Source of the DNA: Platycnemis pennipes
Taxonomy: Eukaryota > Arthropoda > Insecta > Odonata > Platycnemididae
DNA: 64,000 nt
Assembly (NCBI GenBank): GCA_933228895.1
Contig: OW121853.1
Span: 75,252,645-75,316,644 of the forward strand
Reading direction: 5' to 3'
A program made the position numbers and the translations under genes. Below, piece by piece: positions 55,291 through 64,000 of this stretch. Each line of letters starts with the position of its first letter. The stretch's first letter is position 1. The notes under the pieces were generated by a model. It was not told the DNA's origin. It made no database searches and saw only the letters and a list, made by a program, of their open reading frames with translations.

Positions 55291-56129
55291 CTGAACGTCT
55301 CACACATGGGGGGAAGAAGGTCGCGCGTGCTGGGGTAGGGAGGTAAGGGGAGAGGGGGGTAGTAATAGGGGAAGGGAGGTATAACTGTGTCAGTGTGTCC
55401 GCCCCCTGGTGTCCCCCCTGTGATTCGACACGTTACGGTGGACGACATGTTGGCGATGAGGTCGATATTCCTGCCCGAACGGTTTAAAACACGCTCCCCC
55501 AAAATATTTGGGGCACAAATCCCTTTTATCCCAGAGTACTTCACCCAAAAATGTCGTCCCCGAGGATTTAATTCGATGGGTACGTCAAAATATCAGCCTC
55601 ATCCTCAACTCAATTACCAGGTCTCGTACATTCGCTGCATATCGCGTACGCTTCCCTCTCCGCATTTTATAGTTACGGGGAGTACGCGATACGGAGATGT
55701 AGATAGCGTTGCACCGCCTCGCTGCCTCGCGCGAACTCGGCGTGGATGTGGACAATGTTGGGGTCGATATTTCCTATAATTTTTTCTCTCCCTCCCAACA
55801 TTTTTTCACACGATGACCGTCTGGCAAGTAAGTACGTGTTCATACGTGTTGGCGTCGAGGTCGTTTCAGTCCTCTCGCGATATTTCGTTTTGCTGGCGAC
55901 AAAAAAGGGAGGCCATGTCCTGATCGATATTTTCTCGACGTTTACCCCGTAAATGTGTGTGTGTGCATTGTGGCCCAATTATGCGGCCACTCGTGAGTGT
56001 TTTTTTTATGTCAAACTAGAACGCAATCACAAAAGAAGCTGGCGTAATGGGACCCACTAAACTGGTCGAAATAAAAGTAGGAATTAGTGTTTTTGCCTAC
56101 TCAAATTAACCCCCCGAAAAATGGCTGAA
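55291..56129. other. Unassigned (possibly intron of the candidate gene)
   Basis: Begins pyrimidine/G-rich, then ordinary composition. A 130-codon plus frame (55387-55779) has no domain I recognise. Confidence 0.3.
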
Positions 56130-56400
56130 TTTAGAAATAAATCCACATAAATATTTATTTTTTTACTGAGAGAGGGAAATATAGAGGCAATGTTTTATTT
56201 AAATTCGTACTTGTTCCACTAGAAAAATAATAACCCTGCTTATCTAAAAATAAGTGTGTTACACTACAACCGATTTCTATGTATATTAACAGTATTATCT
56301 TATAGCCATGGTATACATCTATGAGATGTATCTTATGAATCGAAACCGGTTGCATATTTAAAAAGTAATATGAGGAAATCTATGTCATCGTTTTTCTTGT
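56130..56400. mobile_element. Penelope-like/foldback relic
   Basis: 'atgaatcgaaaccggttgca' at about 56333-56352 and, nearby, 'aactggtcgaaataaaagt' (56070) resemble the GAAAC..GGT segment found in the other foldback elements. A related 'agtgtcgaaaccggtagga' occurs at about 56953. Borders not determined. Confidence 0.35.
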
Positions 56401-56559
56401 GGACCATCATCAAGTGGAACCTCGGATTGTAACAGGTTTATAATTTTAAAGACCCATAACTCAGGAGTATGAAGTCGGGGATGATTTTATTTGCATCCTA
56501 TGTGCCATCCGTGTTACGTGGTTGTGTTAGTGGGTAACACTTTCAAATTATTCACTCAC

Positions 56560-56810
56560 TCGATCAAGTGATTCAACCCTAAGGTTGGTTGTGATAGGTG
56601 AGAGTAGAGCTCACCCAGGTCAAAGCCACAGGCGTGTGAATTTCACACATTCAGGGTAGTGGGGGCCGGTTCCTTTCCCTGGGGCACCTCTCACTCCGAG
56701 GATATTTAGTTCTGGGACGTCCAAAGGCTCCACCCGGATTTGAACCCGGGACCCTTCGATCAGTAGCCACGTACTTTACCCACAAGGGCACCACGCTCCC
56801 ATTCAAATTA
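56560..56810 (-). mobile_element. tRNA-derived SINE of a third family (S3)
   Basis: The inverse B-box region 'cggatttgaacccgggacc' with an A-box region at 'ctttacccacaagggcacca' gives a clover-leaf-like minus-strand head. The body (tgtgaatttcacacattcag, ccaaggttggttgtg-like) is unlike S1. Single copy here. Confidence 0.55.
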
Positions 56811-57595
56811 TTATACTGTATAAATTGAATCGAGTCAGGTGTTACTTTGTGAAAAAGTGACATACAGAAAGAACAGCATACTGAAAAAAAAAACAAAGAA
56901 AAAACCAGTTATTCCCTAGACATGACTCAGAGTACCCTTTATATTGACACGAGAGTGTCGAAACCGGTAGGATATAGTAATTCAATACAGTGTATGAAAA
57001 ATGCATCGTTAATGTTTTTCTTTCGGTATTATATTGTACATATCTATGGACTGCATTAGCTTTTAAGTATATAAGGCATTACTTCGGGTAGGTTTGACTC
57101 AAGGTAACAAGTGACGGTCTTTTCGAACTGTGTGGACTGACACGAGCGTATACTCCACGAAAACGTAACGCGGTAGTAAGGTCGGCGTAGATGTTCGATT
57201 GTTTTTAGTACCCCTCGCTGCAGACAGATCAGGGCGTTGACAGCGTTGGGGGGCAAAAACACGAGAAGGGAGGGATATTCTCCCTCTCTCTCTCCCTCTC
57301 CTTGGGGGAAAAAATAAAGAAAACTAAAGATGCCCAAGGATTGTTGTTTAGGTCCTCGAGACATCTCGTGAGATGTCGCTCTAACCTCTCCTCATCACGT
57401 TCATTTTTTCTCGTTTCGAGAGAGGAGCGAAGCGATACACGACGCGTAATTAATTATGATCCTCGGAGAGAAATGACCGAAATAATACACTCGCGAGTTT
57501 ACAAGTAATTACTGCTCGGGTGGTTGCATGATGTCTGTGTGCCTGAGCGATACGGTCGCTATTTTATATTAAAATAGCCGCATTCCTCCATTATC
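56811..57595. other. Unassigned sequence
   Basis: Contains a CT-repeat (57277-57301) and a Penelope-like GTGTCGAAACCGG motif near 56953; otherwise nothing recognised. Confidence 0.3.
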
Positions 57596-57599
57596 TGTG

Positions 57600-57670
57600 C
57601 TGGAGTAGGTAGAAAGGTTGGGCTTCGGAATCAAAACGTTCGCGGGTTCGTGTCCCGCTTGGGGCATGAT
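57600..57670 (+). repeat. tRNA-like sequence
   Basis: Good T-arm (GCGGGTTCGTGTCCCGC, 57644-57660) and A-box-like 'gtaggtagaaaggttgg', but no acceptor pairing with TTGGGGC was found. Probably a SINE head. Confidence 0.4.
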
Positions 57671-57814
57671 TGTTGTGCTTGCCCTAAGCCCGTTTATCAC
57701 AACTCTTCATCCACCACAAGATCTAGCATGCGAAACAGGGCTTGAAATTGAAGAATACGTTAGGCAAGATTAGAACATTCCTATGAAGTTTCACTCAACC
57801 TATAAACTTGTCAT

Positions 57815-58330
57815 AATAGCATTTAATCCACCGCCAGGGTGTATGGCAGTGGATGAACCATCACCAGGGGGTGTGTTTTTGAAATCGTCGGGATTATCTC
57901 GAATAGGTAACCAAGGAGTCACGTGGTACAAACTCGAATGTTTTGCAAATTTAGCGTGTCCGAATCTCCCGTTGCAATGTCATTAATTTTTTTACTTGAG
58001 GTTTTTCTCATCTTTCTCCCCTATAGAGTCTGCAAGTGAGATAAAACACGTTTATAAAAATGAATGAGGATATAATCAGTGGATTTAGCATGCCAAATTT
58101 GCGAACCATTCGTGTTTATATCAAGTGACTCCTTGGATACCTATTCGAGATAATTCCGAAGGTTTCAAACGCAACCCCCCAGGCATGAATAATTATTACT
58201 CAGAGAGAATAGTTTTACACTTACTGCCATGCCTCCGTATATAGACCACTTACATGCAACTTTAGAGGAACAACGCTTACACCCCGAGGAAAATAGTAGG
58301 CATGAAGTTACAAGACATGTGAAATATGTG
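57815..58330 (-). mobile_element. LINE 3' end split by a family A MITE
   Basis: 'ccaccgccagggtgtatgg' and 'gaaccatcacca' left of the MITE; 'catgaataattattactc' and 'cttacatgcaactttagagg' right of it. LINE paralogues read ...tcaccaaacatgcac without interruption. Confidence 0.7.
57864..58183. mobile_element. Family A MITE, copy 9, with CCAGG duplication
   Basis: CCAGG at 57864-57868 and 58179-58183 are identical. TIRs start GGGTGTGTTT and the inverse. Inserted in a LINE tail, giving an empty-site comparison. Confidence 0.87.
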
Positions 58331-58554
58331 CTATAAATGACACCTTATTTGTTATTTTTATGTAGAGTAATGTGATAATTATTAGTTGTGCTTGCAAGGA
58401 GGCGGTATTATCATGCTCTGTTGCGAACCTCAAACAAAAATGGAATAATTTCATAAAAGAAGGTGGCTAAACAAATTTCATTTCGTTCGGACGTCTACCG
58501 GTTAGGTTCCTGGTCTCAAAGTGTCAATTGCATTAAATTGAATGAAAAATTTAA
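58331..58554. other. Unassigned AT-rich sequence
   Basis: Nothing recognised. Confidence 0.3.
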
Positions 58555-59140
58555 CATTATTTGTGTTACGTGTTTAATAGAAGAACTAAAATGGGAATTG
58601 CTATCAGAACGGAGGTTAAAATTTAGGCTAAAACTTACCTAAAGTAAATTCGAAGATGATATTTTTGCAGTACACGTTAAAAACATATTAAGGATCCAAT
58701 GCATATTATGCTGAATTTTAACAAATAAACAAGATCTGAGGTATGGAATGTCATACCGATGGATTTGAAATGTTATTTTTCCCGCGTACCATAAGAGAAC
58801 ATACTTGGCAGCATAGCGAAGAGATAGGTAGGAGAAATATTTTTGAAGTGGTCTGTAGTGCATGAAGTCTGTTTTAGCATTAAAAACCCGTGCCTGCCAC
58901 GGAAATACAGATAAATATATTTTAAAGAAATGCCTTTCCAACCAATATTTTAATTCATTACTGTAGAGATACTAACCATAGAATCGCATTTGACACTTAT
59001 ATCTAACATTTTTCCTTGAAGTAGTATCATTGTAGCTCATAAGTTGCATGTAATTAGTGCATGTTTTGGTGATATTCACCCCCTGCCACACACACCCGTC
59101 ACACCCCCTTGCGGTGGCTCGGGCGTTTTACGTAGGTTTA
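58555..59140 (+). mobile_element. LINE (type 1) 3' end
   Basis: 'gaattgctatcagaacggag' (RT C-terminal end), 'accataagagaacatacttg', 'cagcatagcgaagagatagg', signature 'caccccctgccacacacacc' and 'cttgcggtggctcgg'. Decayed. Confidence 0.75.
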
Positions 59141-59477
59141 GATGCCCATTAATAATTTAAAAAGAGAATAACTCAAAACGATTGTGAACGCTTAATGTGA
59201 TTTTTCGGCGGTTGCTAGGTCCTACTGGCAGCTAGTAGCAAACTAGTACCGCATTAATTATGAAGTCGCCGAGCAAGTATGATAGCGGTCGTGCTTCTTA
59301 GCCACAGTGATGGATCTATATCACACGATACTGGAAAGCTGTCATAAAAGCGGGTATCTTCGACCGGGATAAAGTATCGTGTGAACGGGCTGAAGTGAGT
59401 CGTGGTGCCTACCTAATTATTCTGGTGAGACGATTAAGAGCTAACATCATTTGCGGTGTTAAGTCTATGATTTTTTT
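59141..59477. other. Unassigned sequence
   Basis: 'tatcgtgtgaacgggctgaag' with an earlier 'atcacacgatactgg' (59320-59390) forms a short inverted pair, perhaps an old MITE. Nothing else. Confidence 0.3.
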
Positions 59478-59840
59478 GGGAATAGGTATGAGTTTAAAGG
59501 AAATATTTAAAAAAATAATGGATGGAAATCCGGGGTCCGCATCAGCCTATTATTAACAAAAACGTACCTAGGGGTTCACGGTGTTACGTCCCATCCGACG
59601 GACGGAGTCATGAACTTTAGGTGAAGAATTCGATTTTTATCCTGACGAACGATACGAATGAATTCTTCTCGAGATTCCCACCGGTTTAGTAGTTCAGGTG
59701 TCGACGTTTTAGTAGCCAATTCCACCGCCGTCTTCAAGGAGCTGACGGCGGAGTCATCTATCGAAACGTTGGCACCAGAACTACCAACACGGTGGGAATT
59801 TCCTGGGCATGAGGTGCTCTCCACACAGCACTAATGTAAT
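59478..59840 (-). mobile_element. SINE S1 fragment cut by a palindromic insertion
   Basis: 59520-59620 is the S1 body ('cccatccgacggacggag'). 59810-59840 ('aggtgctctccacacagcac') continues it. Between them lies an imperfect palindrome of about 190 bp. Confidence 0.65.
59622..59809. mobile_element. Imperfect palindrome inserted in a SINE
   Basis: Arms 'attcccaccggtttagtag' and 'ctaccaacacggtgggaat' converge on CACCGCCGTC/GACGGCGG around ttcaaggagct (about 59738-59748). Contains 'tatcgaaacgttggcacc', like the GAAACG..GG of the hammerhead-type elements. AGGTG at both edges may be a target duplication. Confidence 0.6.
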
Positions 59841-59944
59841 CCGTGCTGCGTAATAGCGGTGCTTCTATTAGTTCTAATCCAGCAATTTTTACCCAGGGAA
59901 GGCAATCAAGGCTTAAGTCATTGATAATAGGCTGTTTATTAGGC

Positions 59945-60190
59945 ACAGGTGGAACTTCATGTTAAAGAGGAAAGTTAGAGAGAAACCTGGCGTCGGGATT
60001 AACCTGCTCTCAAGGAAAGGTGCCGAGGGGTCAACATTATTACGTCCCATCCGTCGGACGGAGTGCTGAACTTGACGTTCTCTCCACATGGCACTGAAGT
60101 GGGGACCGGTACACCTAAGGAAAATCCACTGACCCAGTCGGGATACAAAGATACCCAAGCTCTCGCAATGGGAAGTCAGTGACCTGGCCT
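59945..60190 (-). mobile_element. SINE S1 copy
   Basis: 'gagagaaacctggcgtcgg', 'cgtcccatccgtcggacgg', 'ctctccacatggcactgaag' and a mutated B-box region. Orientation minus. Confidence 0.75.
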
Positions 60191-60964
60191 CGGCAACCCA
60201 ATCTTCAACTTGTGTCCATCTTAGAACTTAGATTAGTTTCAAGTCAGTTAGATCAACTTAAACCTTATCTTACGACGACTCTCATCATCATCTGTGCCCT
60301 AATGTTAAGCCCTGATTCCTCGCTAAAAATACTTCAGTAGTCGGCATAAAAAAAATGCTGGAAAGTTTAAATTTTACCGCTTCCCCGAAAGAAAAACTGT
60401 GACGAAAGCTCTCTCTCTTTGACGCCATTGGTTCGCTCGTGATGACGCGACGGGTTTTCTCGAAACACGTTCCCGTAAGCGAAGAAACAGAAGGGGAAAG
60501 GTTGCGAGTAATACTATTAAACGAACGCAAGGGACGATTGATTTTTTCCCACCCTTCTCCGGAAAGACTCGCTGGCACCCTTGGAAGGGTAAGGAAGGGT
60601 CCGAGTTAAGCCGGAAAAAAAGATCAACACCACCCCCTCCCCCCCCCCCACCACCTACTTCCCCTACCCCTCTTCCACCCCTTCACTCAAAAGTGATTCC
60701 ATTCATTTTTTAGTTTCCAGGGCATCCCAACTCAATAAGAAGTCGAACGGATTAGCGTCGAAAAGCAGGTGCAAGTTCAAAGACGATTGATTGGTCGCCC
60801 GTATTCCATAACCCCCAACGCTAGAGTCTCTACCGAGTGATAGCGTGTAATTCTCTATCTGCATCACATTCATATTACCGAAGTACCCCTAAGGATATCT
60901 AGAGAATGTTTGGCAGAGAATGAAGCATCACGAACAATGAACTGGGCATATGAGGCCAAAATAA
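60191..60964. other. Unassigned; pyrimidine-rich patch at 60620-60690
   Basis: A 96-codon minus frame (60288-60578) has no recognised motif. 60620-60690 is a C-rich run. Confidence 0.3.
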
Positions 60965-61745
60965 GTTGTGGTAGAATTAAGAACGCTTACCTATTACGAT
61001 ATATATGACCAGATACACAATATTAGGGAGATACACGGTTGTGTCGATAGATTTAGAATGAAGTTTTTCTCAAGTATCATAAGAGAACATAATAGGCAAC
61101 ATGGTAAAGGGATAGGTAGCTTTACAATTTTTTTTAGTCTGAAGTGCTTGAAGAATGATTTAGGATTAATAACTCACGTATAGGTTCTAAGGGAATATGG
61201 ATATAAGGAAATGCCTATCTAGTTGGTAATAATTTCACTAATTCTGTAGATGCTAACACATTTATTACAGAATAGTTACAATATTTACACAAAGTAGATG
61301 CTAACACATTTATTTCTACGTGATTCTCATACCTAACATTTTTCGTGAAGTAGTATCATGGTACCTCACATTTGCATGTCTTAGTTTTTATTTAATAGAA
61401 TTGCTAATAATTTATATGTACATGAAAATATGAAATTCTAGGAACAATTTCTCACTTTGTTGTTCTTTTGTTTTTCTGACGTGACATGCTTTTTTGAACT
61501 CTATATCATAAGGCAGTATGTCGTATTATTTTGACTGTGCGAGTCACGCTCGGTGTAGCTCGTTGAATCGCGTTCATTGTATCACGTTTTGATTGTTTTA
61601 CCGAATACGTCTTTCAATATTGCACTGTGCTTCCACTTTATTTAGTCAACAATGAACCTACAGCATGTAAATAGTGGATGTTTGATGATCTTTTGCCCTC
61701 CTACCACACACTCTCGTGGTGGCTCTCATGGTATTACGTAGATGT
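60965..61745 (+). mobile_element. LINE (type 1) 3' end, interrupted
   Basis: 'gtgtcgatagatttagaatg', 'ataagagaacataatagg', 'gtaaagggataggtagc', and after about 260 bp of other sequence (61400-61660) the signature 'gccctcctaccacacactct' and 'cgtggtggctctcatggt' with ACGTAGATGTA. A 19-bp phrase 'agatgctaacacatttatt' is repeated at about 61249 and 61297. Confidence 0.7.
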
Positions 61746-62228
61746 AAAGCGTTTTAAATTTAACCTTAGGGTTAGTGGGACCTACCCCACGAAATTTTTC
61801 TCAATTAATAAGAGAACTACGACGGAATGGACTGAAATTGATATTTTACCCGCTGATCAAAAATTATTGTAGCATGTATTGAAACATACTCTCAATAATA
61901 CGGCTAATTATTGAATGGATTCACATTTGATGCAGTGGGTGGAACATATATTCAGTCAAACAACACTCTTACACCTTTCCACAAAGAAGAGTGAGACAAA
62001 GACTTGTACCCGAAGGTGACTCTGTGAGTTGAAACAAATACAACACTACAAATTCAGTGAAAACGTAGAAAGTGAATAGGTACTGTTATGCACCAAAATA
62101 TAATTTACAACTACTTACAAGGGAGAAACTAACATATTAGTAGTTATGCCATATCTTTGACGGGAAAAGAACATATTTAAATCCAATTGCTCGAAAGTGA
62201 GCATACAATGCATTCAAACATCTTTAGC
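61746..62228. other. Unassigned; part shared with 43900-44020
   Basis: 61820-61960 resembles 43900-44020, so it is an old repeat. 'cccgaaggtgactctgtgag' followed by 'ttgaaac' (about 62009-62035) is another CTGAAGATG-like motif, too weak to call. Confidence 0.35.
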
Positions 62229-62770
62229 AAATGGGGGCTTTTACTCAGAACCGGAATCGCTATTTTGTGCACGAAATCGTTAGATGGAAACAAAAAAATG
62301 AATTTTAGTGAAAAATATTAATCTTCTTATCGGAGCCATTCAATCAAAAATCAAAAACTGAAAGAAGCAAATGCTGGCGCCCGGCCCACCGAACGAAATG
62401 TGTTAAGGATTACTACGTCATCTACCTCGCGTCCGAGTGTGTTCAAGGAGAACGGGATGGGAGCGGAGGTAGGGAAGGGAGGTCTGCCTGAAGAGATCCT
62501 ATCGCAACCTCTTCCATTGTCAGAGTCAGCCTTGTGTCCCCCATTGTGATTGGGCGAAGGAGCTTCGCGATCTCAGTTGTGATTGGACGAAGGGAATGAC
62601 GTGCAAGTCCTTTGCACGCCCACTTTTCCAAAAGGGTTACAAATATCAGTTTTTCGACGCTTATAACTCGAGAACTAATGGACGGATCGAAGAACGGAAA
62701 AATACCGGTCTTTTTAATATACAAACACTTATCAGGTTCGGCAATTTAAAAAATATGGTAAACAACGTTT
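62229..62770 (-). repeat. Family B interspersed repeat, copy 4 (most diverged)
   Basis: Inverse of 5336-5864. CCAATCACAACTGAG and a TGACGT are kept; the G-rich box is reduced. Confidence 0.8.
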
Positions 62771-63084
62771 TTTAAATATATCCCAGAAATTAGACTACCT
62801 ACAGTTATACAAACCTATCCCGTCTTTAATAATGTTCAAATTCACGCAACAATACGCCTTTGATGAGGCCCAGATCAGACCCTTAATTATTAGCAGAAAG
62901 AAAGACAACCATTACGGGAGTCCATCTACCCAATCTAATGTAAGTAAACAGTTCCCAAAATACATTTCTCAAACCAGTTCTCAAAATACATTTAAATTCG
63001 TAGGAGAGCAGCACGGCTTCGAATGTACTGTGAAAAATAATCGGTTAACGCTGTCACCGCCAACGGCCTGAGAGTTATTCCCAG
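62771..63084. other. Unassigned sequence
   Basis: A 79-codon plus frame has no recognised domain. Confidence 0.3.
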
Positions 63085-63240
63085 ACGAGTTCCCTTAATA
63101 GGCCTGTGACGCTAACACGATTATCGTAACGACCTTTTACAAATCTCGCCGATCTTCTTTAGTCTCCACATTCAAAACAGCCTCGAACAAATCCTATATA
63201 CTGACGGCGTGTTCTAAATTAAGCATGGAGAGAGTGTCGT
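63085..63240 (-). mobile_element. LINE (type 2) RT C-terminal fragment
   Basis: 'taacacgattatcgtaacga' and 'aatctcgccgatcttctt' align with 53750-53820; no frame is left. Confidence 0.6.
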
Positions 63241-63390
63241 CCGTTTCCTATAATTGGCACGCCTTGTGTTCAGTCTTCTTTCTAATCGATAAAGGATAAC
63301 TCCGAATTGGTTGCTCATTCAATGCGAGATATATATTTAGCTTGCAAAAACTTTGGACGTGACAGAAGGGTATTTCGGTAAGGGAAACTG

Positions 63391-63629
63391 TAAAGGCCGC
63401 TTTACACGATACAATTTTTCGTACAATTTCTTGTACAAACTCTTGCATGAGGAAATTGTACCGTGTAAAGCGGAAAATTGTACGAAAACTTGTGCGATTG
63501 TCTGAATGACTGAACGGGAAATAGAACGTGTTCTAATTCCATTCAGACAAACATACAATTTCGTTCAGTCTATACAAGAGTTTGTACAAGAAATTGTGCA
63601 AAAAATTGTATCGTGTAAAGCGGCCTTAA
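63391..63629. mobile_element. TAA-flanked foldback MITE (family F), 233 bp
   Basis: TAA at 63391-63393 and 63627-63629. Termini AGGCCGCTTTACACGATAC and inverse. Inner copy TACCGTGTAAAGCGG (about 63458-63472). Core ATAGAACGTGTTCTAAT (about 63521-63537). Same length as the copy at 4704-4936. Confidence 0.8.
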
Positions 63630-63699
63630 TACATCGCAGTCAATATCAAAGTCTAGAAACAGAATTTAGCTTCTACCTACATTCAAATTAAATTTCTTA

Positions 63700-64000
63700 T
63701 AATGAAGTATGTTATCGACCACTTTATTTATGTAGAAATGGATAAGTTGTCTGGAGTTGTATGGTCGTTTAAGAGAAACACCAATTTTCGCCAACGTTTC
63801 GCCTCTTTATTGCGGCTTCATCAGGGCTATTTGATGCACAATGTAAGTTTTTACATTTTCATTAATTTTTTACAGACTTAGATCAGAATTTAAAGAGAGG
63901 AAAAAAAATTATTACAGAGCAATCTTGTTACATACCTTTTTGGTGACAATTTAAAATTTGGTGGTTTATAAAAAAAATTGTCACCAAAAAGGTATGTAAC
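63700..64000 (-). mobile_element. Penelope-like foldback element with hammerhead-like core, copy 3, cut by the window end
   Basis: On the minus strand: AGCC-CTGATGA-AGCC...GGC-GAAA-CGTT-GGC (about 63796-63828), preceded by the same 'ttgcatcaa' region as copy 1. The last 70 bp form a second inverted repeat (gttacatacctttttggtga and inverse, about 63928-64000). The element continues past the window. Confidence 0.7.

Overview
This window looks like eukaryotic, non-coding, repeat-dense genomic DNA. The repeats suggest an arthropod, probably an insect: non-LTR retrotransposon 3' ends closed by a (TAGATG)n tail, tRNA-derived SINEs, a Helitron with an animal-type Pif1-like helicase remnant, and many foldback MITEs. 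The species is not identifiable by eye. There is no operon, no bacterial ribosome-binding-site pattern and no rRNA or CRISPR array. Apart from one candidate first exon, every long frame I can explain is either decayed transposon coding sequence or an accident of a tandem repeat or a GC-rich stretch.

Layout. 0-12 kb: nested repeats. A LINE (948-1960) carries a tRNA-like inverted pair and a second LINE's tail. It is followed by a TAA-flanked foldback element (2390-3144) holding a 31-bp insertion made only of inverted repeats, a 199-bp tandem array (3300-4090), a pogo-like element (4428-5103) with another foldback MITE inside, two 530-bp family B repeats, a 5'-truncated LINE with recognisable reverse-transcriptase motifs (7803-8878) and a Helitron remnant (10555-11735). 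12-38 kb: copies of a long-TIR MITE (family A), SINEs, families C and D, and LINE tails, separated by AT-rich sequence in which I see nothing. 38.9-40.5 kb: a TATCGAT-rich region with a homogeneous 138-bp satellite. 41.0-41.8 kb: a LINE whose coding 3' domain is tandemly triplicated in frame. 42.3-53.9 kb: more LINE, SINE and MITE copies. 54.0-55.3 kb: a GC- and CpG-rich block with a plausible first coding exon of a membrane protein and a GTGAGT splice donor. 55.3-64 kb: further SINE, LINE and MITE copies, ending inside a Penelope-like foldback element.

Most interesting points. (1) Several foldback elements carry a hammerhead-ribozyme-like core (CTGATGA, short stem, GAAA), as known for Penelope-like retroelements; in one copy stem I also pairs. 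(2) Three TAA-flanked MITEs share an odd architecture (outer TIR, extra inner copy, conserved AGAACNTGTTCT core), and two of them have exactly the same length. (3) Family A inserts with a 5-bp duplication at YCWGG; its borders can be checked against empty paralogous sites in this same window. (4) A 31-bp insertion with perfect 13-bp inverted repeats and an 8-bp duplication. (5) A head-to-head tRNA-like foldback with a 13-bp duplication. No multi-gene functional system is visible: the biology here is transposon dynamics, plus the edge of one possible gene.
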